Assembly: GCA_020637335.1 (NCBI GenBank)
Contig: JACJWC010000009.1
Span: 62,001 to 126,000, forward strand
Reading direction: 5' to 3'
Source: Acidobacteriota bacterium
GTDB lineage: Bacteria > Acidobacteriota > Holophagae > Acanthopleuribacterales > Acanthopleuribacteraceae
Length of the DNA: 64,000 bases
Part shown: piece by piece, positions 25,544-33,400 of the stretch
How positions within the stretch are numbered: the stretch's first letter is position 1
Layout of the letters: each line of letters starts with the position of its first letter
Program-made: the position numbers and the translations under genes
The notes under the pieces: model-generated
Told to the model about the DNA's origin: nothing
Database searches by the model: none
Seen by the model: only the letters and a program-made list of their open reading frames with translations

Positions 25544-25861
25544 TCAGTTGCTGGGAATGGATTCGATCCGAATCCGAAAATAAGTTTGACGATGCCCATT
25601 TTTCTTTTTAAATGTGGAACGTCTTTTTTTGCGGTAGACCAACACTTTTTTGCCGCGTTTTTCAGCGAGCACAGTCGCCGTTGCAGCTTGAGAAAGCATC
25701 GGGGTTCCGAGCAGCAGCTCGGTGCCATTGTGAGCGGCCAAAACGGGCAACTCCAAGGTATCGCCTTCATTTTTACCAGGCTGGATCTCAATCAGCAGTT
25801 CCTGACCTTCAGAAACTTGGTATTGTTTTCCGCCAGTCTTAATCACGGCAAAAGGTTTCAT
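25544..25861 (-). CDS. rplU: 50S ribosomal protein L21
   Basis: A 105-residue bL21 that starts MKPFAVIKTGGKQYQVSEGQ and ends with the basic RRSTFKKKNGHRQTYF typical of the family. I chose the ATG at 25861 over one five codons earlier because GGAGG lies nine bases before it. It is the first gene of the rplU-rpmA-obg-rsfS-rlmH group. Confidence 0.97.
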   Translation of the reverse strand: MKPFAVIKTGGKQYQVSEGQELLIEIQPGKNEGDTLELPVLAAHNGTELLLGTPMLSQAATATVLAEKRGKKVLVYRKKRRSTFKKKNGHRQTYFRIRIESIPSN

Positions 25862-25903
25862 ACTACCTTCCTCCAAATCAAAGGGCCTCTAGGCCGAAGC
25901 GCC

Positions 25904-25932
25904 AGTATAGCCATCGAGATTATTCATGTCAA
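25904..25932 (-). promoter_or_regulatory. Strong sigma-70 promoter of rplU
   Basis: On the minus strand TTGACA (25932-25927) and TATACT (25909-25904) are separated by exactly 17 bases. This is the best-matching promoter in the window and sits 43 bases before the rplU start, as expected for a ribosomal protein operon. A short GGCC-TAGA-GGCC hairpin follows in the leader. Confidence 0.85.
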
Positions 25933-25945
25933 CGCTTTTCCGAGA

Positions 25946-26497
25946 TTATTGATCGCGTCGAACGGGCTCGCGTTCATCAACTCTTAAGCGGTGAAGGGGC
26001 GGGGCCTGGATCGAATCATCAGTTTCGGTTAATTCGGAACCGGTTTCCAAGATGCCACCACAGGCCGGACAATACGGATAACTGGTCACTTCTTCATAAC
26101 CGCACACCGGGCAATGCTTGAGCTTCTCAACGCTAAGAACTTGAATTTTCTGGATTTCCTGCGAAGTCAGCGTCTTGCGGTAGCCCGGATTTGCCGGATC
26201 ATCGCCCACCAACAAAAACCGTCGTAAGGTGCCGGACATGGAGTCGCCTGCCTCGGTCTTGACGCTGTATTCAGATTCGTTGGGGTTGGTCAGTTCGATA
26301 ACGGCAACATCGCCAAGCGGCAGGACCTCCATAATGCCACCCCGATCAATCATCAGATCCTGATCGTACATGCCACCAGCTAATTCAACGTTTTGAAGGG
26401 TCACCAAGTCGCCATTTTTAAGCAAAACGTGAACAGACACTTTGGTGGAAACCGGCTCTTCAATCTGAGCCAATAAAAACAGCCAGACTAACGACAT
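25946..26497 (-). CDS. Exported protein of unknown function with C-terminal zinc ribbon
   Basis: I do not recognise this 183-residue protein. The N-terminus (MSLVWLFLLAQIEEP) looks like a short signal or membrane anchor. Residues about 20-120 are beta-rich, with VHVLLKNGDLVTLQNVEL and several valine/glycine strands resembling an SH3-like or Sm-like barrel. Near residue 130 are two CxxC pairs (CPVCGYEE and CPACGGIL), a typical zinc ribbon, then an acidic/basic tail. It overlaps dapF by 10 bases and ends just before the rplU promoter. A zinc ribbon next to a signal peptide is unusual, so the N-terminus may be a membrane anchor with the rest in the cytoplasm. Confidence 0.6.
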   Translation of the reverse strand: MSLVWLFLLAQIEEPVSTKVSVHVLLKNGDLVTLQNVELAGGMYDQDLMIDRGGIMEVLPLGDVAVIELTNPNESEYSVKTEAGDSMSGTLRRFLLVGDDPANPGYRKTLTSQEIQKIQVLSVEKLKHCPVCGYEEVTSYPYCPACGGILETGSELTETDDSIQAPPLHRLRVDEREPVRRDQ

Positions 26498-27246
26498 GGG
26501 TACACTCCTGAAAAAACCCAGCGGGTGGGTCCAAACAATTGATAAAAGCCATTAATTTTGTGAACGCGAACCCAATCGGGTCCCTCAGGTTGAAACTGAA
26601 ATTGGTCGGCATTTGTCATTTGGCTCAGGGCCATAGCGGAAGCCAGAATTCCCGAGCCGCATGCTTTGGTGAAATTTTCCACTCCGCGCTCAAAGGTTTG
26701 AATAACGATGGGTTCGCCTAACCCTAACCAATTGACATTGCAACCCTGGGGCCGTTCGGGATGTTGCTTGCGAATATGCGGCGCCAGGGTCCGAAACTGA
26801 ACCGCGTCGATCTGACCGGGGTAGGTCACCCATTGTGGATTACCCACATCCAAAAAAAGACCCTTTAATCGAACCACCTCGTTTTCAAAGATCATTTCCC
26901 GAGCCGGGGCGGGCGCAAAGAAAAGTGAAACAAATTCATTTATCTCATAGTCCATAACACGCCCGGAGCAATTCACTTTGCCAACTGGACCAATCCGCCC
27001 GGATCGATACAGGAATTCCAAACTGGAACGGGTTCCATTGAGGCAGAAAGATTCGCTGCCGTCTGGATCCCAATGGCGTAAGTTGACCTGATCGGATGCT
27101 AAATCCACGAGCAACATAGCCCCATCCGCGCCAACGCCAGCATTGCGATCACAAAGAGCCGCTAGGTGGACCAGTGGAAAGGGTTGCTGAAAAAACAAAA
27201 AATCGTTGCCGCAGGCATGAATTTTTTCAAAAGCCAGAATCGACAC
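26488..27246 (-). CDS. dapF: Diaminopimelate epimerase
   Basis: DapF converts LL- to meso-diaminopimelate for lysine and peptidoglycan. Both catalytic cysteines are visible: the first in SFCLNGTR (usual CGNG, here CLNG) and the second in ERGVENFTKACGSG. The entry is AFEKIHACGNDF, with GVGADGAML downstream. A GTG at 27246 with GGAGG before it gives 252 residues. An upstream in-frame start at 27294 is less likely. It is divergent from the histidine kinase. Confidence 0.93.
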   Translation of the reverse strand: MSILAFEKIHACGNDFLFFQQPFPLVHLAALCDRNAGVGADGAMLLVDLASDQVNLRHWDPDGSESFCLNGTRSSLEFLYRSGRIGPVGKVNCSGRVMDYEINEFVSLFFAPAPAREMIFENEVVRLKGLFLDVGNPQWVTYPGQIDAVQFRTLAPHIRKQHPERPQGCNVNWLGLGEPIVIQTFERGVENFTKACGSGILASAMALSQMTNADQFQFQPEGPDWVRVHKINGFYQLFGPTRWVFSGVYPCR

Positions 27247-27326
27247 GCATGCGCCTCCATGACACCAAGGAACCATTGATCTATTATTATGCAATACTTT
27301 GAAGGGGATTAAAGGGCCGCAACTTT

Positions 27327-28733
27327 ATGGATTTTCGCATTCGCCACTGGCCAAGTTGGTTAAGGATCAGTCTGATGGTCCTTCCCCCTGTGCTTTTTGT
27401 GGGTTACATGGTGCTCAGTCTGGTCCAGTTGCGCAACTTGGTCCGTGTCTCCTCCAGCTTTCACTTGGATTACGCCAATGGCCTGATCCAGGAGTATCTC
27501 CAACTCAAACTCGAACGCGAGATGTTATGGCTGGAACATTGCCAGGTGCCCGGCGACGAAACCTGTTTGGCCCAAACTTGGTTCACCCAAACACCGAATG
27601 AGACAGGCAAATTGTTTGAGCTTGAGGGTAAGTGGGCGCTCTACCTGGACAAGGAGCGTCTGCCAAACGAGTTAGCTAGCTTTTTCCGCTCGCAACAAGG
27701 TGTGGCGCAGATCATCTCGCGGACCGCCTTTCACGATCCTGTTTATTGGTTTCAAATCGTAGATCAAACCGGACACCCCGTGTTTCAGGCCTATCCCGAG
27801 CCTAAAACCTGGTCAGCACGGGCCAGCTATGAAATGGAAAATTCGCTCGGCCCGTATCAGCTCGACATTATTTACCAGAGCTTTGGGCCGAAACAGTTGT
27901 ATGCCGTCGCCAAAAAGAAACTCAACTTCAGCTTAATTTTCCTTTTCTTTATTCTATTTATCGGGAGTATTTGGTTCACCACCCATTCCATCCGCCAACA
28001 ATTGATTGTCGCCCGCCAAAAAAGCTTTTTTGTCAGCACGGTCTCCCACGAATTTAAGACGCCTTTGGCCATCATTGGCGTGGCAACCGAAACGCTTGAA
28101 TCGGGTCGTTACCGCAATGATGAACAAAAATCGCGTTTCTTTCAAATGATTCAGAACGAATTGAACCGCATGAATCGGCTCGTTCAAAAAATCCTGCAAT
28201 TCAGTCGCATGGAGACAGGCCAAATGGAGGTCCACCCCAGACCGTGCGATTTTCGTGAAGTCCTGGAAAAAAGCATCGAAGTATTTAGACTCCAAGCGCA
28301 GAGCGAAGGGGTCGAACTCCAGGTTGAACTTCAATCGGTAAAAATGCCCATCCTGGCCGACCCTGAATTACTGCGCCAAGCCATTGATAATATTATTGAT
28401 AACGCATTTAAGTATCGCGGAACCCATCCGCAAATTCAAATCCGACTGAATCGGCAAAAGGATCGTTATGTATTGGCCATTCAGGACTTTGGACTGGGCA
28501 TGGAGAGCAAGGAAATTAAAAACATTCAGAAAAGCTTTTACCGCATTCCCGATCCGCAAACCCAGGGGATTCGCGGGTCTGGTCTCGGCTTGAGCATTGC
28601 ATCCGCCGCTCTGGTCCACGCCCAGGGTGAAATCCAAATCGAAAGCGAGTTCCGCAAAGGGACGACCGTGACCATTTCCCTACCAATTAACTCAGAACAG
28701 GAGCCAGAAGATGAGAACCATTCTGCTAGTTGA
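27327..28733 (+). CDS. Membrane sensor histidine kinase
   Basis: A two-helix sensor: a first membrane segment near residues 10-32, an extracytoplasmic part of about 160 residues, a second segment near 196-215, then a HisKA dimerisation domain with the phospho-acceptor H241 in VSHEFKTPL. The HATPase domain follows with N-box DNIIDNAFKY, DFGLGM and GSGLGLSI. No HAMP domain is evident between helix and HisKA. It overlaps the response-regulator gene by 23 bases, so the two form a pair. The sensed signal is unknown. Confidence 0.93.
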   Translation: MDFRIRHWPSWLRISLMVLPPVLFVGYMVLSLVQLRNLVRVSSSFHLDYANGLIQEYLQLKLEREMLWLEHCQVPGDETCLAQTWFTQTPNETGKLFELEGKWALYLDKERLPNELASFFRSQQGVAQIISRTAFHDPVYWFQIVDQTGHPVFQAYPEPKTWSARASYEMENSLGPYQLDIIYQSFGPKQLYAVAKKKLNFSLIFLFFILFIGSIWFTTHSIRQQLIVARQKSFFVSTVSHEFKTPLAIIGVATETLESGRYRNDEQKSRFFQMIQNELNRMNRLVQKILQFSRMETGQMEVHPRPCDFREVLEKSIEVFRLQAQSEGVELQVELQSVKMPILADPELLRQAIDNIIDNAFKYRGTHPQIQIRLNRQKDRYVLAIQDFGLGMESKEIKNIQKSFYRIPDPQTQGIRGSGLGLSIASAALVHAQGEIQIESEFRKGTTVTISLPINSEQEPEDENHSAS

Positions 28734-29403
28734 GGATGAAAAGGAGCTGCGCTTCTCCCTCGCCCACAACTTGCAATTCGAGGGTTATAAAGTCGTTGAA
28801 GCCGATGATGGACTGGCAGGCTTAAGGGTCTTCCAACAAGACCGCCCAGATCTGGTCGTTATGGATATCATGATGCCGCAAATGGATGGCCTGGCGACCC
28901 TCAAGGAGATTCGTAAACTCGACAAACAAATCCCGGTCATGTTGCTGACCGCCCGAAGTTCGGAAATGGATAAGGTCATCGGCTTTGAATTGGGTGCCGA
29001 CGATTATTTGACCAAACCGTTCTCGCTTGGCGAATTTTTGGCTCGGGTTAAGGCCCTGCTACGGCGGGGCTCGCGTCCTTTGCACGAGGAACAGAAGATC
29101 GCCTTCCACCAATTCGAAATGGACCTGGAAAATTTCTCCTTAAAACGGGATAACGAAGAGATCCATCTGAGCCAAAAGGAGTTTCAACTATTAAAGTACC
29201 TGGCCCAAAATCCTGGCAAAGCACTGGAAAAAAAAGATATCCTGGTTGCTGTTTGGGGTTATCAGGACAATGCCACGACCCGAACGATCGACACACACAT
29301 CGCCCGGATCCGGCGAAAGCTAGGCGATCAGGACCAACGCGAAATCATTCAAACCGTGCCAACCATTGGCTATCGGTTCGTCGCCCCGATTGAGCCCGCC
29401 TGA
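28711..29403 (+). CDS. OmpR/PhoB-family response regulator
   Basis: The 230-residue protein has a receiver domain with acidic pocket EDE near residue 8, phospho-acceptor D52 in VVMDIMMPQMDG, and K102 in DDYLTKPF. The C-terminal winged helix of the OmpR type includes LSQKEFQLLKYLAQNPGKAL and TIDTHIARIRRKLG. It probably binds DNA to control genes in response to the upstream kinase. GGAG lies before its ATG inside the kinase gene. Confidence 0.95.
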   Translation: MRTILLVEDEKELRFSLAHNLQFEGYKVVEADDGLAGLRVFQQDRPDLVVMDIMMPQMDGLATLKEIRKLDKQIPVMLLTARSSEMDKVIGFELGADDYLTKPFSLGEFLARVKALLRRGSRPLHEEQKIAFHQFEMDLENFSLKRDNEEIHLSQKEFQLLKYLAQNPGKALEKKDILVAVWGYQDNATTRTIDTHIARIRRKLGDQDQREIIQTVPTIGYRFVAPIEPA

Positions 29404-29434
29404 TCGGCCCGAATTTTGCTAAACTGGGAACGGG

Positions 29435-29677
29435 TCATACGCACCAGCCCTCTCGAATCAACCGTTCGGTGAGCTGGTGAGGGTTGGCCTCGGTCACATA
29501 GCGGTCCTGCCACAACACGACAGGTGCTTCAGCGCAATGGCCCGTGCACAGAACCGTCTCAACCGAAAGCGCCAGGCCGGCTTGGCACAAATCCTGGCAC
29601 CAGCCCAGCAGTTCTTGACCGCCAAGCACGGAACAGTTGGGACCCAAACACACCGTTACGCTTAATGTTGGACTCAC
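29435..29677 (-). CDS. Thioredoxin-like [2Fe-2S] ferredoxin (NuoE-like)
   Basis: The 80-residue protein carries four cysteines in the pattern of thioredoxin-fold [2Fe-2S] ferredoxins: CLGPNC near the N-terminus and CTGHCAEAP near residue 45. The fold is shared with NuoE and Shethna-type ferredoxins. A GTG at 29677 with GAGG six bases upstream fits best, although a TTG four codons earlier is also possible. It is divergent from the DUF2203 gene with only 25 bases between starts, so their promoters must overlap or lie in coding sequence. Confidence 0.8.
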   Translation of the reverse strand: MSPTLSVTVCLGPNCSVLGGQELLGWCQDLCQAGLALSVETVLCTGHCAEAPVVLWQDRYVTEANPHQLTERLIREGWCV

Positions 29678-29702
29678 AGATCGCCTCAATTAGGAGCCGA
29701 AA

Positions 29703-30032
29703 ATGACAGAGCAAAAAACGTTTACCCTTGAAGAAGCACGTGCGCTGTTGCCCTGGCTCAAAGAAGTTTCCGCCCATGCAGACCACCAAATGACTCTGAT
29801 CCAAAAGGATTCCGCCGAGGTGGCAGCTGCCAAGCAAAGCGAAATTATACAGCATTGGGCTGAAACGATCTTTAAGTTGGGTGCCTTGCCCAAACAACCG
29901 TTTACCGTCGATTTCGACAGTGGCTCCGATTTTTATTGCTGGGAATATCCCGAGGAAGACATTTATTACCGCCACGATTACCATATGGGTTATTTGGGCC
30001 GACGTCCCATTGACCCTTCCATATCCCAATAG
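29703..30032 (+). CDS. DUF2203 family protein
   Basis: A 109-residue protein matching DUF2203 by its opening FTLEEARALLPWLKEV and its C-terminal acidic/aromatic segment (YCWEYPEEDIYYRHDY). The family is uncharacterised. AGGAG lies six bases before the ATG. It is followed 14 bases later by a thioredoxin-like gene. Confidence 0.75.
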   Translation: MTEQKTFTLEEARALLPWLKEVSAHADHQMTLIQKDSAEVAAAKQSEIIQHWAETIFKLGALPKQPFTVDFDSGSDFYCWEYPEEDIYYRHDYHMGYLGRRPIDPSISQ

Positions 30033-30046
30033 GAGTATCCATTCAC

Positions 30047-30577
30047 ATGAGTTTTCTCTGCTTATTGGCTGCGGGTTTGTTTGCCCAAGATGCCGTTTTT
30101 AATCTCAATACGACTGATAAATCTTATAGTGCAGATGTATATGCACTCACGGAACCCGTGCGCTTAACCACCTTGGACAAAAAAGTAAAAACGCTTGAAT
30201 TCACTGGTTGGACCTTGATCCAGGTTTGGTCCAGCTGTTGTGGTGCTGAACCCGAATTTTGGAATGAAGCGCGGGCCATGGAAGAACACTACACGCCGAT
30301 GGGCCTGCGCTGTGTTTCTGTAAACTTTGAAAATGGCACCCTGTTCCGGGACCAGTTGGTCCGTGTCCAGGATTTTCTCAAAAACCACGAAGCACCTAAA
30401 GAGCTGTACATGGACACCTTAGGCTATTGCACCGACGTGCTTAAAGTGCGCGGGTTCCCAACCTTTTTATTGGTCAACGAAAAAAATGAAGTTGTCTTTT
30501 TCACAAATGGAAAAGATCCCGAAGGCATGAGTCTGCTGCGTCAGGAAATCGATAAACGGATGGGCGTAACTCCGTAA
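30047..30577 (+). CDS. Exported thioredoxin-like protein with atypical active site
   Basis: The 176-residue protein has a signal-like N-terminus (FLCLLAAGLFAQDA) and a TlpA-type thioredoxin fold. The active-site loop reads WSSCCGAE where WCxxC is usual, so the first catalytic cysteine is serine and the two remaining cysteines are adjacent. The cis-proline segment VRGFPTFLLVN is present. It may act as a thiol-independent chaperone or use the CC pair, which is inference. TatD follows after 2 bases. Confidence 0.75.
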   Translation: MSFLCLLAAGLFAQDAVFNLNTTDKSYSADVYALTEPVRLTTLDKKVKTLEFTGWTLIQVWSSCCGAEPEFWNEARAMEEHYTPMGLRCVSVNFENGTLFRDQLVRVQDFLKNHEAPKELYMDTLGYCTDVLKVRGFPTFLLVNEKNEVVFFTNGKDPEGMSLLRQEIDKRMGVTP

Positions 30578-30579
30578 GT

Positions 30580-31347
30580 ATGATTGATTCACATTGTCAC
30601 CTCCACCACGCCCGCTATGATGCGGACCGCCAATCCGTTATTCAGGCAGCCCATCAAGCGGGCGTAGCCCAAATGATGGTGATTGGCTGCGATTTGGCCG
30701 ATTCCGAAAAGGCTGTCCAATTGGCGGAGTCCACACCTAACCTGTTCGCTTCTGTGGGGGTCCACCCCCACGAAGCTGCGGGATTTCCCGAATCGGATCT
30801 GGCCCGCTTAGCCGAACTTGCCCAACATCCCAAAGTATTGGCCATCGGTGAGATGGGTCTGGATTTTTATTACGACCACAGCCCGCGTGAAACGCAGAAG
30901 CACGTATTTTCCCAACAGTTGCAGTTGGCCAATCAGTTGGACAAACCCGTCGTTATCCACAGTCGCGATGCCGAAGAGGAAAGTCTTGCCGAAATCAAAA
31001 ACTGCCACCCCGTTTTTGGTGGGCAAGTCCACTGCTTTACGGGTAGTCTAGCATTTGCCAAATCCCTTCTGGCCATGGATTTTTACTTGGGGTTTACCGG
31101 CATCATCACCTTCAAAAACGCACATGAGTTGCAAGAAGTGGTGAAGATAACCCCGCTCGAGCGCATCTTAATCGAAACAGATAGCCCCTATTTGGCACCC
31201 ATCCCCTTCAGGGGCAAGCGCAATGAACCGGCCTTTCTGCCCGCCATTGCCGAAAAAGTCGCCGAATTAAAAAACGAGAGCTTACAAACCGTTATTCAGG
31301 CAACGACTGAAAACTTTGAGCGCTTATACCACATAAAACGCAACTAA
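30580..31347 (+). CDS. TatD family metal-dependent hydrolase (DNase)
   Basis: A 255-residue amidohydrolase-fold protein with the metal ligands in MIDSHCHLH, EMGLDFYY, IHSRDAEEE, HCFTGS and the final ETDSPYLAP. TatD relatives act as 3'-5' exonucleases in DNA repair or quality control. The start is the ATG right after the thioredoxin-like gene. AAGGAG and the ketosynthase-like gene follow. Confidence 0.93.
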   Translation: MIDSHCHLHHARYDADRQSVIQAAHQAGVAQMMVIGCDLADSEKAVQLAESTPNLFASVGVHPHEAAGFPESDLARLAELAQHPKVLAIGEMGLDFYYDHSPRETQKHVFSQQLQLANQLDKPVVIHSRDAEEESLAEIKNCHPVFGGQVHCFTGSLAFAKSLLAMDFYLGFTGIITFKNAHELQEVVKITPLERILIETDSPYLAPIPFRGKRNEPAFLPAIAEKVAELKNESLQTVIQATTENFERLYHIKRN

Positions 31348-31356
31348 GGAGTAGGA

Positions 31357-32328
31357 ATGGTTCCCGTGTATGTCCACGCCAGCGACAGTCTGACCTGCCA
31401 AGAGACCGAAACCGAAGGGCTGCAAAGCCTCACCGATGCAGGTCACGCCTATTTCCCGGCATACGCCATGGACCATTTCAAGGCCCATCCCAAGATTGGT
31501 CCGATGAAACTGCGCCGCATGGACCGCGCCTCTCGTATGGTCTGCAGCGGATTGGAAAACCTACAGGCCAAGGCGCCGCTCGGGCCTGAGACCGGTCTCT
31601 TCCTGGGTACCTTCTCTGCTGGCAGTGATGCGGTAGAAGATTTTTTGAGCCGCTACCTCAAGGAAGGCCCTTTAGGTGCCAACCCGATGTTATTTCCCAA
31701 CACGGTTCTCAACGCGCCCATTGGCCAAGCGGCCATCCATTTGGGTTGGCAAGGGCCCAATTCCATGGCCTGTCAAAATTTTTTGGCCGGGTTAGCCGCA
31801 GTTCAGGCGGCAGTAAATCACATTTCTACCCATCCAGACCAAGTGCTGGTCAGCGGCGCGGTGGATATCCTCTCGCCCTTCCAATTCCAAGTTTGGAAAT
31901 CACATCCCACTTACGGCAGTCGATTCGTATTAGGAGAAGGCTGTTGCCTGATCCAACTCTCTGCGCAGGAAAGCGGCAAAAAAATTTTGGGCTTTACGCA
32001 AGGTCGCATAACGGGTACCCCGGCCTTCTCCTTCGCACAGGCGTTTCCTGCCGTTCGGGAAAAATTTGAGCAGCACTGGCAACGTTATGGCGCGCCGGAC
32101 ACAGTTTGGGAGTTTCGCCCCGACGATTCGCATTGGGCTGAGCTTTTCCAACAGCTCTACCCTAACCTACCGGCCCAACGGGCGTGTAAGGCGGGGTGCG
32201 TTGGTTTTGGTTCATACTTGGCACCCTACCACCTTATCCAGGCAGCCCAGATCCCCGGAAACCATGACATCACCGCCTTTGGTTTGGGCGGTGATGTCTT
32301 GATTCTACGTCTTAAGGTGCAGGCTTAA
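31357..32328 (+). CDS. Degenerate beta-ketoacyl synthase-like protein
   Basis: The 323-residue protein has the thiolase fold of ketoacyl synthases: FPNTVLNAPIGQAAIHLGW near residue 113 and the nucleophile position C139 in SMACQNFLAGLAAV. The C-terminal part lacks the two usual histidine motifs. Where KxxxGHxxxAAG is expected it reads KAGCVGFGSYLAP, with phenylalanine in place of histidine. It therefore resembles a chain-length factor or a decarboxylase-dead homologue. There is no acyl carrier protein or other lipid gene nearby. It converges on the TPR gene with a 17-base overlap. Confidence 0.7.
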   Translation: MVPVYVHASDSLTCQETETEGLQSLTDAGHAYFPAYAMDHFKAHPKIGPMKLRRMDRASRMVCSGLENLQAKAPLGPETGLFLGTFSAGSDAVEDFLSRYLKEGPLGANPMLFPNTVLNAPIGQAAIHLGWQGPNSMACQNFLAGLAAVQAAVNHISTHPDQVLVSGAVDILSPFQFQVWKSHPTYGSRFVLGEGCCLIQLSAQESGKKILGFTQGRITGTPAFSFAQAFPAVREKFEQHWQRYGAPDTVWEFRPDDSHWAELFQQLYPNLPAQRACKAGCVGFGSYLAPYHLIQAAQIPGNHDITAFGLGGDVLILRLKVQA

Positions 32329-33388
32329 AGGCCGCCATCTCCTTTTCGATCTCCATCACGAGACTGGGGAACTTTTGTTTGTATTTCTGGGCGATGGGTT
32401 GCGCCCGCGAGAACATGGCTTTGGATTCGGCAAGGTTGTTCCATTCCTTATAGATCATACCCAAGCCATACAGGGCTCGGGCCATATCGGGGGAATTGCC
32501 CTGCTGATTGCTTTCCAAAATGGTGATCACCTCACGAAAGAGCCCCTCACCACGCCAGCTTTCTTCCATAAGAAAGGCCAAATCACCTTGCTGTAACAAC
32601 GTTGGAATCCGTTTCATATCCTTTTCACCGAAGGCTTGTTTTTCCAGAGCTTGTGCGTCGTCCAACACGAAAAACGCACTGGCAAAATTTCCGTTTTTGG
32701 TCGCCACCCGCGCGATTTGGCGCAGGTAATCCGCATATCGCGGGTCTTTTTTTATTGGGTCCGTATTCATAAGATCGCGATTCTCGGACACCAACTTTTC
32801 GGCTTCTTTGGGTTGATTCGCCAATAAATAGGCTTCCATCATGAATCCGCGTTCAAAACCGGTTTCCGCATGGGCCTTGCCAAATTTTTGTGCAACCAGA
32901 TCCAGTGCCTGTTGACTGTATTTAAGAACATTTTCGATTTGGCCTAATTGATGCGCGCAATCGCTCAAGGTGTGTAAAGTCTTGACTTGACTGATGGGAT
33001 CCTTAAGCGCGGCTTTGATTTCAAGGGCCTTTTTCAATTGAATTTCAGCAGGTGCCGCACGACCCGCAACCAGTAAAAGGTAGCCATAGCGATGATACAG
33101 CTTGGCCTTCAAATGAGGGTCCTGGATGGCCGTGAATTGGCTCTCTGCGGATGCCAACCGGGTTAGGGCTTGATTTGCATCGCCCTTGCGAAAAAACTGG
33201 CTCGCTTCCAAGTAGGCCAATTGACAGTCACGCAGAGGTGAGGCCGGAGCGGCGCCCACCATTTCGATCCATTTTGCAGCCTGTTCAAACTTGCCGGAAT
33301 CGATTGCCAATTCCGCCTTTTCAAAGGGATTCTCGTCTCCACCAAGACGCAACCCCAAAAATAAACTAATCAAGGTAAAACAAAACAT
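32312..33388 (-). CDS. Exported TPR-repeat protein
   Basis: A 358-residue helical protein with a short signal sequence (MFCFTLISLFLGLRLG) and about six TPR-like repeats, for example AEIQLKKALEIKAAL and ALYGLGMIYKEWNNLAES. TPRs make scaffolds, and no catalytic motif is visible. It lies 12 bases after the PilT-like gene on the same strand, so it may serve the type IV pilus system. Confidence 0.6.
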   Translation of the reverse strand: MFCFTLISLFLGLRLGGDENPFEKAELAIDSGKFEQAAKWIEMVGAAPASPLRDCQLAYLEASQFFRKGDANQALTRLASAESQFTAIQDPHLKAKLYHRYGYLLLVAGRAAPAEIQLKKALEIKAALKDPISQVKTLHTLSDCAHQLGQIENVLKYSQQALDLVAQKFGKAHAETGFERGFMMEAYLLANQPKEAEKLVSENRDLMNTDPIKKDPRYADYLRQIARVATKNGNFASAFFVLDDAQALEKQAFGEKDMKRIPTLLQQGDLAFLMEESWRGEGLFREVITILESNQQGNSPDMARALYGLGMIYKEWNNLAESKAMFSRAQPIAQKYKQKFPSLVMEIEKEMAAFKPAP

Positions 33389-33400
33389 GGGACTCCTTCA

